From Symbiodinium natans (lineage: Eukaryota > Sar > Dinophyceae > Suessiales > Symbiodiniaceae), in NCBI GenBank assembly GCA_905221605.1, contig CAJNDS010002419.1:186150-250149 (forward strand): 64,000 nucleotides of DNA, written 5' to 3'. The notes under the pieces were generated by a model. It did not search any database. It had not been told where the DNA came from and saw nothing but the letters and a program-made list of their open reading frames with translations. Positions 43,557 to 54,674 of the stretch are shown one piece after another. Within the stretch, counting starts at the first letter, position 1; every line of letters starts with the position of its first letter. A program made the position numbers and the translations under genes.

Positions 43557-46290
43557 GCTTCCACGGGTACCGTCGCGGACGTGAGCTTGGGCAGGGAGGC
43601 TCGAGCCAGGTTTTCGTTTGCAGCCAGGGCCTAAGGCAGCCGGGCAGGGCGGAGGTCGTGCGTAATTGAGTATTACTTTCAATCGAAACCACGCTGTTTT
43701 GATGGCAAGGCAAGGTTGGTTGTCAAGTAGGCTTCGCGGCCAAAGCGGTGAACCTCCGCAGTGTGTTGGTTGCAGCCAGCATGCCTGACCTCATGATGTC
43801 CGGGATGTCCCCGAAACATACTGTAGTCAAGCACAACCCGGAGATGCATGCTCATGTTGAGGACTTCGCATGAGTCCCGATGTCGAGCGAGAGCTGAAAA
43901 AACTTTCCCGGGAGGCAATCGGTGTGCACTGATGGATTTACACATTGGTGTTGCAGCATGTTGTAGCGCCTCTCCAGGTAGACATTTGGAAAAAGTTGCC
44001 TGTTCACCCGAACGTGGTTCAGCGCCTTGTGTGGCAGTTGATGCAAATCTCATCCGGCGCCCGAGAGCTAGCAAATTGATGCAAATGAAGCTTCAAACAT
44101 CCACTAATATCCACTAGAGTCTGAGCTGAGGTTGGTGGACTCGTTCCAGGAAGGATCTTGGTTCCTGATGGTGTTGGAGCTGGTCGGTGGCGGGGACTTG
44201 TTTACGGCCCCTTGGGACAGACGTCGACAACGACGCGCATCAAAGGCAGAACAGGAGCTTGGGTTTGGCTTTGAGATTTCCGTTGAGGTTCTCACATCCA
44301 GATCGCCATCGCGCTTTCTGGATCGTGAGGCTGCTTATGTTGGCACTCAGCTGGTGCAAGGCCTCGCCTTTCTTCACAGCCAGGGCCGCACGTCTGCCAT
44401 TTGCACCGCTTCTTTCACGCCTTTCTCTCACACGCTTTTCTGGTGCGCCTGCATCAAAGGTGTCATACACAGAGATTTGAAACTTGAGAACGTGCTGGTT
44501 GCTTCCCAACGACGCGCCTACACCAATGGGCCTATGCTTTACAATGCCGCTGGGCAGGGCTCATGCAGCTGCGCGTGATGCTGCCCCTTGCGAAGCGTCA
44601 AGACACCATCTTAGGTCAAGATTACGGATTTTGGACTGTCGAGAGCCTTGTCTGTCATAAAATTCACTGCCCACCGCTTCAACCGCGAAGAAAGCTCGGT
44701 ACCTTCTTGGTCTGAGTTCTTGACCGCTTTCTTGTTACTGTTTTGTGCTCGCCTGCGGGTGGATAGCTCATGGAATTTCATGGGTGGCGGTTTGCCCACG
44801 CGGTCTTCTAGTCTTGATATGTGATAATCAGGAGTTTTGGACCCTAGCGCGTCCGATGCCTTGTCCACTGTCGGCACGCAGCCGTACTGTGCTCCGGAAG
44901 TGCTCGGCAACTGGGATGAACAGATGGACATGGCTGAGTGTGGTAGCAAGCCCCAGTTTCTTGCAAAACTCTGGCCAGTCCCGCGCCAGGTGAAGGGTCC
45001 CACAGTTTCAGTGCAGACGTTTGGTGCCTGGGGGTGGCTCTGGCAGCATGTGTCTGTTCAGAAGCAGCTTGTACGAGCTCCTGTAGCCTCTTCCAGCGAT
45101 TTCCAGCTCATTGTCGGTGTCGTGCGCGTGCAGCGGGCGGTGCCAGTGCTTCACATGTCGAGTGACCCAACGTGGGTAAGGTGCTGCTGTTTGTGTTGAT
45201 CGCTGGGCATTTCCCCTACAACATTGTGCCGACCGAGCAACTGGACCTCGACCGAATAGTCCTCAACAGCGCAGCCACACAAGCTGCCAAGGCGCCTCAG
45301 TGCTGCACGAGGGACTCGCAAAAAGAGGTGTACAACGTAAGCATATGTAAGCATACACATGACAAAAAGGCATTGCGACATTGCGTGGAAGTGCTGAGAT
45401 GTGACGCGTGTGCACGCTTCAGGCCGTATTGCTCGGACTGCTGCAGATACAGCCGCAGATGAGGAGCAGCTTGCGCTTCGGCAGCATTCGTCGGCATTTG
45501 GCTTTCCTTACGTGTGCAGCTGCAGGGGTGTTCGTTGGTTTAACATTCAGCGGCTGTCAGTACGAGTAGTGCCGATGACTTGGCCGGTGGCATGTTTTTT
45601 AGAGCACGCATGCTGCCGCTTCGTCGCGGCATGTCGCGACAGTCCCTGGCGAAACTTTCGCCTACTGTCATTTTTTTTTGGCTCTTTGCTCCAGTGCGGG
45701 AACCTTTTTTGCGGCATTTGTGCATGGATGGTGGTCATCTTTACTTCTGTAGAACTTCAGTGGGCAGGCCTGACCTCATCATTCATCAGTGGTTTCAAGA
45801 GGAGGAAGACCTGGAAGCACAGCCTTTGAAGCGCCACAGAAAGCAAGAACTCAGCCACTCAGTTGTGTTTAGACTTCGAGACCGCTGTATGTCTTCGGGT
45901 CGTTCACGATATTTCACGATGTCAAGGTGACGTGGGCAGTGCACCGGCTAATCTCGTTGAGAACCAGGCCGTGGGCTCAGTTTGCCCATGTTGACGCTTG
46001 CAGAGCCGTCGGTGTAGTCGGGTGGATTCGACAGGCGCCGCAGACCATCGAAGAGGTGGAGACGTCGCAACAATCTCCATGCGATTCGCCTTTCCCAGGT
46101 GCCGACTCGAGCTTTGATTGTGTTGATGGTTTAGTGTGTTTTGAAAAGTTGTTGCCTGAACATATCTGAACCTGGAGCTTTCTCAGGCTCTCCGTTTCCT
46201 TGCGAGTCACCGCTGCCCTGCCCATCGCCTTTGCCAACAGCTTCACCACTGCCTGCTGCATCACCGCTGGATATGGAAGGAGTGATTTAG
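43520..46290 (+). CDS. CAMK-like serine/threonine protein kinase
   Basis: Small exons together give nearly a full kinase domain: 43520-43628 (glycine loop ELGQGGSSQVFVC), 43728-43760 (FAAKAVNLR, the ATP-binding lysine), 43862-43914 (RMSPDVERELKKLSRE), 43978-44021 (VDIWKKLPVHPNVV), 44131-44206 (LVDSFQEGSWFLMVLELVGG), 44288-44384 (FLDREAAYVGTQLVQGLAFL), 44460-44545 (VIHRDLKLENVLVAS, catalytic HRD), 44615-44640 (VKITDFGLS, the DFG motif), 44848-44922 (SDALSTVGTQPYCAPEVLG), 45012-45036 (ADVWCLGV), 45181-45291 (VLLFVLIAGHFPYN), 45423-45480 (AVLLGLLQIQPQMRSSLRF) and from 45761 (PDLIIHQWFQEEEDLEAQPL). A proline-serine-rich last exon starts near 46187 and ends at TAG 46288-46290. Introns are 63-280 nt, mostly GC-AG. 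HRD, DFG and APE are intact, so an active kinase is expected. The GTQPYCAPEVLG and LGVxLFVLIAGHFPY blocks point to the CAMK group. Substrate and N-terminal regulatory region are unknown. Exon limits after 45.8 kb are uncertain. Confidence 0.85.
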
Positions 46291-46311
46291 GGCAAAGAGC
46301 TTCGGGATGTT

Positions 46312-46352
46312 CGCCCTAAACCCTAAAACCCTAAACCCCAAACCCTGCACCC
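46312..46352 (-). repeat. CCCTAAA telomere-type island
   Basis: Five near-perfect CCCTAAA/CCCCAAA units just after the kinase stop codon. The stretch 46353-46727 holds no recognised gene. Confidence 0.8.
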
Positions 46353-46727
46353 ACTCCGCAGGGAACAGTCGTGGTCGTACGTGTTACAGGTTCGCAAAAG
46401 GGGCCCCGAGGCTGCCCTACCCATCCTCCTCGCATCACATCGACAACGACCTGCTCAAAACTTCAAGCTGGGAGGGGGTGGTGTCAGGTCGCACTCCAGG
46501 CCGGGCACTTCAATCCAACCATCCCTTAGGGGACCAGTGAATCGGCACCGCATTGAAACACTGATTAAAATCTCTTTGGGCGGAGGGCTGGTACACAGGT
46601 GCATCAAGCCCGGCGGACTCATTGAAAGCCCCCCCTTGTGACAGCTTTCATTGCCACGCCCACCATGAGTGAGACGCTCCCAAGCTGCCGTGATCCCAGA
46701 GGGGTCTGCTAGGCGGGTGGCAAAAAA

Positions 46728-46788
46728 AACCCTGCACCCTAAACCCTAATCCCTAATCCCCAAACCTTAATCGGGTTTAGGGGGCTTT
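46728..46788. repeat. CCCTAAA/TTTAGGG island
   Basis: CCCTAAACCCTAATCCCTAA-type units followed by a short TTTAGGG in the opposite sense, ending six bases before the splice acceptor of the first KH-gene exon. Confidence 0.75.
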
Positions 46789-46791
46789 CAG

Positions 46792-48147
46792 ATGTGCTGG
46801 TGCAAGAAGCATCGGAAGGAATCGCCTCGCCGGGCGTTTGGACGCCGTTTGCAGTGGAAGCCTCTGTGAAGCTGAGCGAAGTGCAGTCCCCTGCTGACCT
46901 GCAGCCTGACTACATGCAGGCAGGGCGAAGCAAAGCACTGCCGACGGTCATGCGAAGGCACGCGGCGAAGTAGCACTTGTGCCAGGTTCACATCATCATT
47001 CAAGACCGGTATGCGGGCTTCATCCTGGGAAAGAGTGGCACCAGAATCCAAAAGACAGCGTTCAAGAGCGGCTGCAAGGCCTGCCAATGCCTGCCGTGTG
47101 CTAGTGTTCAATCTGTCTCTGTATCTGCGTCACGTGCCATCACGCGGCAGTTCGTACCAGGTTTGGATGACTTCACGGGATGGTGATCAGGATCGTCGCG
47201 TCATCGTTATTGGTGGCTACAAGTCGCTTTGGCACGTGATGAAAGATCACCTTGGGCTATCTATCTAGAGACTTTCTCGGCAAACTGCTGAGGCAGTGCA
47301 AGTTGGCACAACAGATGATCCACGAGCAGCTCGCGACGCTGGATGCCAACAATTTTGCAGTGTCCGATGTATGTGTGTGTGTGGGTGGGCGTGTGCACAC
47401 GCTGGGCTGGTGTTGCATCCACGGAAGGGTTACGTGGAAAAAGCAGGTGTTTGAACAGTCTCGGGCCCCTCGCACTTCCCATATCTAACAGTGAAGACGC
47501 GCACCTTCGTACTTCCGTATCTCTTGGAACCTTGTGCACATCATACCGTCACACCGACAGATGCATGGATAGATGAAGATAGTCATCATGACGCCCAACG
47601 TGGCGAAATTATTGTTAATCGCAACTATGATGGCATTCTGCCCATGCCAAAGTGTCATGTGAGAAAAGATGAAACTTGTCGATGACTTTGCTACTCCCGC
47701 CATAACATGGCACCTGTCCCTGGTCATCTGAGTGATTTTGAGCTAAGGACTGCCATGCACATGGACTGGCAAGATGCCGAAGCCGACACCGTCCTTCTTG
47801 TTCGCGCCGATGCTGCAGGCATGGTGACCGGCAAGCAAGGCCGGTGCACCACTACGAAGATATGTTCTGCGTACATTGGCGTAGCCGCGGCACATCATTA
47901 TCATTGCTAGGCTTCGTTCTCAATCAGATCCGGAAGCAGTCCGGAGCAAATGTCCAGCTGCTGCGCGATGAAGTGCAAGGCACGCGACCTTGCTCCTCGA
48001 CCACATTTGCGTGTGCACCTGCTTCCGTGTCGGTGGCTCTTGAGACTGCCCCTTAATCGCGGCTCAGGCATAATCAGCGGCACACTGCACAGTATCCTCA
48101 AGGCTCAGAAGCACATCTTCGAGTTGGTGTCGCTTGGATTTGCTTAG
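46792..48147 (+). CDS. multi-KH-domain RNA-binding protein
   Basis: KH domains bind single-stranded RNA. Exons by family reading: 46792-46919 (LVQEASEGIASPGVWTPFAV ... ADLQPDYMQ), 46986-47078 (VHIIIQDRYAGFILGKSGTR, GxxG loop GKSG), 47161-47215 (VWMTSRDGDQDRRVIVIG), 47271 to about 47365 (QCKLAQQMIHEQLATL), about 47735-47839 (TVLLVRADAAGMVTGKQG, second GxxG loop GKQG), 47911-47979 (FVLNQIRKQSGANVQLLRDE) and 48068-48147 (ISGTLHSILKAQKHIFELV, stop TAG or a further splice). Five introns of 55-88 nt are all GC-AG. The two KH domains resemble the poly(C)-binding/NOVA-type arrangement. Exons between 47.37 and 47.73 kb and the true start are unresolved; a piece at 48150-48350 may be further C-terminal coding. 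Role in splicing, stability or translation cannot be told from sequence. Confidence 0.8.
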
Positions 48148-48359
48148 GGCATCCTTGGGGATTCCTTGGAGCAACGGTGCGAATCCAAAGCAGCTGTCAG
48201 TGCCAAAGCAGCTGAGGCGAGCTGTGCCGGTTGCGATCCGTCCTGCCACTCCGAATTTGCGCCCATCGCAGCACCCCTTCGCCGGATGAGCTTCGGCGCT
48301 CCGGCTGCCCAAGCTGGACGCCAACTGCAGCTGTGCAATTGTGGGAAGATCTGCAAGGC

Positions 48360-49400
48360 CTCAATGTGCCTGGCATGTCATGATCACCACCTGGCGGTCG
48401 TTTTCCCTTGCACGCCAGCGGCGTTGCGCAGGGTCGAACTCCTCAGGAGACGTAGTCAGAGCACCGAGCACCGTAGCGTGAAGCAAAATAAGGGAGAGTT
48501 CCGTAGACTATGGAGAAGTGCTGTCCGGAGTTAGGAGCCCTTGCGGTAGAAATCGAGACCGCCAATGTTAGGAAGACCTTGGGCCCGCCCTGCGGAAGCC
48601 GCCACAAAACGTTGCCATTCCAGAAAGTCTTGTTGGTTATCAGCGGCCCGGTCCTCCTCTGTGACTTAAAGACCCGCCCTCGCGTGCCCAACTCAGAGGT
48701 TTGAAGCCCTGGTTCAGGGGCACGGCCTGTCCGAGATGCTGTCCAATTGTTTTGGGGCTGAAAGCCCGATCCTGGGAGCATGATGCTACTGAGCCTACTG
48801 AGCCTACTGAGCCTACTGAGCCTAGCAGCGTAGTCACATATTGCCCTTGGAGTTGGCTTGAGTCTGCCATGCTCCTTTCTCGCCTCGGATCGGCCATGTG
48901 CCCGTGTCTTTGGGACTGCAAACGTAGCGCCTTCAATACAGGCACTGCACCCGCGGCTGCACTCTTTCATTTGCAGATTGGAAGGTGCAGTCCTGTTTGC
49001 ATGCACAGGCGGCGTCTCGTGTGGTTTGAATTGCCAGCTGCTACCTACCTTCTTGACTTCTGCAGCGAGATCGTCGCCAAGTGCGCTGTCAGACTGTATA
49101 TAGTAATGACATGCATTGGCTTCAGCGATTCCGTGCGATTTCTTGGACGGTCCTTCGAGTGCCGTGTACAGATCGTTGCCAGCTGTGGCATTTATTGTGT
49201 TTTGCTCAAAGGAAGCAAGTTCAGATGGGGCGGGGAGGGGGGAAGTGCGGGATATGTGCCAAGAGCGAAAAGACACGACCCGGCCGCGTGATCTCGCCAT
49301 ATGCAACGGAAGAGTCTTCAGATAAGAACTCCTTTGACACTGACACTGCCAGATAATGCCTCGGCCCAAGATGTCATTTGTGTTTCACCGTGAGAGGCGC
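48360..49400. other. intergenic stretch
   Basis: Holds the CTACTGAGC minisatellite and a 308-codon minus-strand frame (48443-49369) judged not convincing. No other feature. Confidence 0.35.
48783..48828 (+). repeat. CCTACTGAG minisatellite
   Basis: Four perfect tandem copies of a 9-base CCTACTGAG-type unit plus partial ends. Confidence 0.85.
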
Positions 49401-49420
49401 GAGGACTGGTGTGCCAGCAA

Positions 49421-50542
49421 ATGGAGGAGGAAGGCAGTTCCTCTCACAACCTCAAGGCCAATCTGGAATTGCGTCAACAGCTAGAGGAAGCGACATCGGC
49501 ACCAAACGAGGCGCCTTTGAGTGTGACTGACCCGCAGATCTCTGGCAGTCAAGTTGAAGCAGGTTCCACTTCGGAAAGCCCGAATGCAAAAAGGAAGCCC
49601 ACATTTCCTGGGCCATATCCCCGCCCGTTCGAGGCTGTGCAGCGGGAAGAAGATCTCAAAGAGACCTTCCGCCAAGCAGCTGAGCGGAGCAGCTGGAATC
49701 CAGACTACCAGTCCGATGAGAATTGGAATGGACGCCATCAGCTTTCATATTGCAATGATGAGATGAGCCAAAACTGCCGATGCTATTTTGATAGGTGGTT
49801 GGACCATAAAGAACTACTGCCGCAAGATGCAATCCAGGTTCAAAAGCCCACATGGCGACTGGAGCCAGACGGTGTTAGCCCAGCACAACGCAAGATTGAG
49901 AGACAATCAAGCATGCTGTATTCCGTAACTGGACCTGGTTTGCGTGCAGGTGCGCAACCCGTGCAGCCTGCGGAAACGGTGCGGGCGAGGGTTTCAAAGG
50001 AGAACGTCATCAAAAGACGGGCCATGAGGATATCCCGTGAGCGACCGTGGGAACTCCCGCCGCCACCCTTCTTTCTGTCGCAGAAGCGCTTGCCATCTCA
50101 GACTGCGGACTCCCGAATCTCGAATATCTCTATGACCTCTGCAGGCACACAGACAGAGATCGGAACTGGCGCGGAGCTGCCGAACTGGATGAAGGAACAG
50201 GGATGGGATGGCCATCACCATGCCACTTGGAGCAACTTTCAAAACCTTCAAGGCGAGATCTTGAACCCCGCGCCAGTGCGGTCCTATTTCGATCGCCCGC
50301 GCGAGCCCGATGTCGGGGCACGGAGTGCTGAGAAGAAGCCCTTAGACCCCAAAGCGGGTATGGTACGGATTCTTCCTCTCTGGCGGTTGGAGCCTTTGCC
50401 CGGGGCCGACCATACCGAACCTGAAAGGGGGCTCTGGCCTCGCGACGAGCCGCTCGAGTCCGGATCAGGGAGGCCGCTTCAAAAGCGTGCCGAGATCCTC
50501 GGCACCAGGCCACGGAAGATTTTGGAGAAGTGGACTAAGTAA
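49421..50542 (+). CDS. uncharacterised protein with two YFDR...WRLEP modules
   Basis: One-exon frame of 373 residues from the first ATG at 49421 (a GTG 12 bases upstream is also in frame) to TAA 50540-50542. It has no domain I recognise. Two related modules are visible: near residue 120, NCRCYFDRWLDHKELL followed by PTWRLEPDG; and near residue 285, PVRSYFDRPREPD followed by LPLWRLEPLPG. Each follows an N/W-rich lead (NWNGRHQL and GWDGHHHATW). The rest is hydrophilic and proline-rich, and looks largely disordered. YFDR fragments also occur at 50941-50982 and 52709-52750, suggesting a local gene family. Low-complexity but with normal codon variety, so probably a real protein; function unknown. 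Confidence 0.65.
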   Translation: MEEEGSSSHNLKANLELRQQLEEATSAPNEAPLSVTDPQISGSQVEAGSTSESPNAKRKPTFPGPYPRPFEAVQREEDLKETFRQAAERSSWNPDYQSDENWNGRHQLSYCNDEMSQNCRCYFDRWLDHKELLPQDAIQVQKPTWRLEPDGVSPAQRKIERQSSMLYSVTGPGLRAGAQPVQPAETVRARVSKENVIKRRAMRISRERPWELPPPPFFLSQKRLPSQTADSRISNISMTSAGTQTEIGTGAELPNWMKEQGWDGHHHATWSNFQNLQGEILNPAPVRSYFDRPREPDVGARSAEKKPLDPKAGMVRILPLWRLEPLPGADHTEPERGLWPRDEPLESGSGRPLQKRAEILGTRPRKILEKWTK

Positions 50543-50940
50543 ATGCCTCGCTTTGCCGACGCACTGCCTTGTGCACGTGGCTTGGTAGGCACGATGCATC
50601 ACCAGAGTTCAAGCACAAGTCTACATGGAGCTGCCCGCCGGAATCCTACTAGTTGCTATGTTCGTGCCACACAGCACAACTTCATCTTTCGCTGCAGTTT
50701 CAGGTCGCTTCTAACGACATGTCCAAGTGTGGAGCTGGTCCAGAAGCAGCAAAGCTGGAATGCACGACATCAGTCCCCGGCCAGCAGTTTGTCTGAGTAA
50801 TCCTTACATGTCCGGCCCATCACCAAGTGAGCGAGGCTCACCTTCCAGAACGAGGTGGGAGCACAAAAGAGCACAAAGATGCACAAAGCCTGCATGCCAG
50901 CGTTTGGCGTAATGCTTGTCCTGAGGAGGTGTCCAGACTT

Positions 50941-50985
50941 GACCGCTCCTACTTCGACCGATTCCGCGAGCACCATGAGCTCCGC
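50941..50985 (+). pseudogene. YFDR-module fragment
   Basis: Reads DRSYFDRFREHHEL in frame, related to the modules in the protein at 49421-50542. No WRLEP partner follows, so it is an isolated exon or a gene remnant. The region 50543-51150 has no other recognised feature. Confidence 0.5.
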
Positions 50986-51157
50986 ACACCGGAGTCACCT
51001 CGCCATGCAGACTGCTCCGTGGCAGGGCTGCATCCCGCTCTCTCCTCCCCCCCTAGGGTCCGCACATGTCAGAACGCTCGAATCCGCTCGAAATCCCCAA
51101 ATCCACCATAAACCCGACTGAGGTGTGGAGCCTCGGCAAAGACATCCCGGCCAAGGA

Positions 51158-51508
<351 letters not shown>

Positions 51509-51782
51509 CAGACTTTTCAGGCAGTGTTCAGAGACCCATGCAGTGCCTAGTTGGGGACCTTGCGAAGATTGCTTGATTGATTTCGCCACCCGCGAGGAGT
51601 CGGCCAGGCTGATCCTAAGCAACAGCGAGCCGCGTTTCCGCAACGATGGGAAGTGGATGCATCCTGGTCCGAATATGACGAGTTTGCCGGAAGAAGGTGA
51701 CAGACAAAGACACAGCGTACCGTAGGGTGAGGAAGAGAAGAGGCAAACAGGAGAATAGAAAAACATGACTCATGCTCTCAAC

Positions 51783-51845
51783 CCTAACATCCCTAAACGC
51801 TAAACCCTAAACCCTAAACTCCAAACCCTAAACCCCAAACCCGAG
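51783..51845 (-). repeat. CCCTAAA telomere-type island
   Basis: Eight near-perfect CCCTAAA units (with CCCCAAA variants). Confidence 0.85.
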
Positions 51846-51960
51846 AAACGTGACTGCGGACGGCCGACCTTGCCCGAAAGGGTCGCTCGGGGCTCCGGCA
51901 CTCGGAGTAGAACTGACCGGCTTGAGCCGCGCCTGACCGGCATGTTCATCTTAGTCAACA

Positions 51961-52110
51961 ACAAGAAGAAGAAGAAGAAGAAGAAGAAGAAGAAGAAGAA
52001 GAAGAAGAAGAAGAAGAAGAAGAAGAAGAAGAAGAAGAAGAAGAAGAAGAAGAAGAAGAAGAAGAAGAAGAAGAAGAAGAAGAAGAAGAACAAGAAGAAG
52101 AAGAAGAAGG
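51961..52110. repeat. (AAG)n microsatellite
   Basis: About 150 bases of AAG with a single CAAG slip near 52090. Purine-only strand; triplex-forming potential. Open frames of poly-Lys or poly-Phe/Ser/Leu are artefacts. Confidence 0.97.
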
Positions 52111-52639
52111 GTCGAATGATTGTGCTGGTTTATTGGTAGCCATACACTCAGTTGGGAAAGGCATCTCTTTCTCACGTGGAACAGCTTGCGTTTGCGCGGG
52201 GGTTCAGGTGTTCCTCGCTGCTGTCGCTGTTTCCTTAGCCGTGCGCATGGTTTTATGGCGTTGTGGTAGGCCTTTGGGGAAGGGCGTTCTTTGCAGAAAG
52301 GCATATCTATCGTAGTTTTTTTGATCATGCAAACCTTGCTGCGGGCGGCGTTTGCATGGGGGAGTCGCGTCACAGGGTCGCCTTCGACAACTTCATGGTC
52401 CAGCAGCGTTCATTAGGGTTGACACTGTTTGAACGTAGACGTTGGTTGAGATTTGGTGGGCCAACGTGCGAGTTGATACGCCGACTGGGCTTGCCAGAAT
52501 CACTACTCGCTCATATCGATGGCATCCTCTGGTACAGGGCAGGTCGACTGTGAATCTCTGGGGTGTATTTGTGTATTGAGGCATCGCCATCAACTTGCGT
52601 TCGACAATGCTGGTGGTAGGCCGACTTTGACGTCGTATG

Positions 52640-52800
52640 CTAGACAGTCCAGGCATGCTGCAGAAATTGGCGCCCCTGCTGCCCCGAAGGATGCCCGTTC
52701 AGCGAAATCTGCGGTGCTACTTCGATCGTTGGCGCGACTTTCCCTCGGAGGCCGTGGCGAGAACAGCAAACGGTTGAAACCGCTGCGTTGGTTTCTTGGC
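52640..52800 (+). pseudogene. YFDR-module fragment
   Basis: LRCYFDRWRDFPSEAVART at about 52706-52762 in a short frame ending soon after. Same motif as in 49421-50542. Confidence 0.5.
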
Positions 52801-52893
52801 AAGGCCAACCCGAAACCAAACGACATTCTCCCAGAGGTGTCGGAGTGTTGCACGATGTTGCTGTGTAGGTAGAGGAGGACTCTCCGGAGCGAT

Positions 52894-53325
52894 ATGAGTG
52901 CCTCAGGATGCGAGTCGCGGGGCCTTTACCTTCATGACGGAGTCCGCAAGAGGGAAGCAACGTTGCCCTCCGGCGTGCAGCAAACTAAAGTGCAGCAGCA
53001 AAGCGAAGATGTATTTGGTAGAACTCCCTTACATTCCCTGACCTCGAGGCAAGCTGAAGGACTCGCAGAATGCCGACAACTTGAAAGTGGACGTATGGAG
53101 CCTGTCAGAGAAGCCGTCGAAGCAAAAGGTGTGGCCCAAAGCCTGGAGAAAGTGAGCATCGGGTGTATGTGTAGTATGAAAATCGACTTCTCTACAGGTG
53201 CCCAAAGTGGAAGAGACATTTCGAAGCTGCGATTCTTCATCGCGTTAGGGAGTGCCGGGCGGGAGCTTTTCCCGAGCTTGGGGCGCATTGTCCATAAAAT
53301 GTCCGTCTCAAACTCAGGAAGATGA
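52894..53325 (+). CDS. hypothetical exon(s)
   Basis: A 143-codon frame with charged composition (DVFGRTPLHSLTSRQAEGL and MEPVREAVEAKGVAQSLEK near its middle). A run DEHGMSKTQKEKRRSKW follows near 53318-53370 in another frame. No domain recognised. May be part of the YFDR family or an unrelated gene. Confidence 0.3.
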   Translation: MSASGCESRGLYLHDGVRKREATLPSGVQQTKVQQQSEDVFGRTPLHSLTSRQAEGLAECRQLESGRMEPVREAVEAKGVAQSLEKVSIGCMCSMKIDFSTGAQSGRDISKLRFFIALGSAGRELFPSLGRIVHKMSVSNSGR

Positions 53326-53775
53326 GCACGGCATGAGCAAGACTCAGAAAGAGAAGCGGCGATCTAAATGGACATGCAACCATCATGTTGTGCTTCAGCC
53401 TCAGGCGCTAGCAGTTTGCGTTAATGTGCTGTCGTAGTTCACCGTTTTTGTTGTCTGCCCTGCCTTGACAAACCGATCTCGCATGAGTGCTCAGTTTGTT
53501 CTCCACCAACGGCTGAGGTTTTGACCACACACTCGTCCTTGATGCATGCAGTGTTGCAGTGGCTCCGCCCTGTGATGGCGTGCTGTACAGATTTGAGGGT
53601 GAGTCATCGACTGCAAGAGGTGCAGAGGTGACTTCAGTTAGGCACACCAGGGTCTGCGTAAACGGCAGCAAGACTCATGGCGAAGCCATGGGCTGCTGGG
53701 AAGTGTCAACACGTCGGCCAACGGCGTGCCCTGAAACATTTCGCTTCTGGTGTGTGATCCCGCAGGTTGCAATAT

Positions 53776-53876
53776 GGGTGGTCGTCAAAATTATGGTCCT
53801 TTTTTGGGGTCCCTAATAGAATACGGCACCTAATGTTTAGGGTACTTCAAAAGGGTCATAATTTTGACAACTACCC
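53776..53876. mobile_element. foldback (MITE-like) element 1
   Basis: Arms of about 40 bases: GGGTGGTCGTCAAAATTATG... at 53776-53815 and its near-complement ...CATAATTTTGACAACTACCC at 53837-53876, with a loop of about 20 bases. High arm identity suggests recent origin or RNA-hairpin function. Confidence 0.75.
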
Positions 53877-54573
53877 AGATGGATGTGACAGCAGTAATCG
53901 ACTCCGTAGTCCCAGCACTTTGGCTTGTCGGCTGCTTTTGGTTCAGACGCGGCGAAGAATCAGAGTGCCGTTAGGAGGCGACGGCATTGGTCTCACCCTG
54001 TTGTGCTTGCAGCTGTACAATCCTAGCCCAAAGAGTGCTTCAGAGAAGAAGCTGCTTGTGCCATCTTTTGATATTCTTATTGGAGCCATGGCGTCAGCCT
54101 GCGCATGTGGTCCTGTGGCCACCTGAATCACTTCTGCTGCCCTTCCACCTGGACCATGTCTGTCGCTGCTGCATTTGTCGTCTGAGGCGCCGGTGCTCCC
54201 AAAGCGCATAGGGAACCATGAGTTGGAGGACCGTGACATGGGAGATGCCAATTGCCTGTCCGTTGTGGTTATGCTATATTGTGATGTGCAGAAGAGGGTA
54301 TATTGCGATGTGCAGAAGGAAAGCTCTTTCTTGGTTTTTGTTGACATACCCTGATTGTCGCATTGCTGACTTGCGGCTCAACAACCTACTGTGTGCTGGA
54401 AAGTCTGAGTGTAGTAAATTGTAGTCCATGCCATCTTAGAGGCCAGAAGAGGCATCACACAAAGCTCCCCAAGCAGACAGCCAGTTCGGCGTTCACCGTG
54501 CCGAAGCGATGATCCCATGCTTCGAAGCGACAAGCCGAATCTCCTCAGGCACACCGCGCTGTTCAGGTGTAAC

Positions 54574-54674
54574 TTGGGATGTTCCCCCTTATACTAGCAG
54601 TCCTTCATAGGGATGATCGCATTTTGTTTCATAATTCCTATGAAAGACTGTTAGTATAGGGGGGAACATCCCAA
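54574..54674. mobile_element. foldback (MITE-like) element 2
   Basis: Arms TTGGGATGTTCCCCCTTATA... (54574-54617) and ...TATAGGGGGGAACATCCCAA (54631-54674) pair over about 44 bases with few mismatches and a loop of 13 bases. The arm core ATACTAACAGTC-TT-ATAGG also occurs at 36999-37018, defining a small family. Confidence 0.8.

Noticed and set aside
48443-49369. 308-codon minus-strand open frame
   Set aside because: Long for chance, but no domain, it crosses the CCTACTGAG minisatellite and its composition is not gene-like. Would need a transcript.
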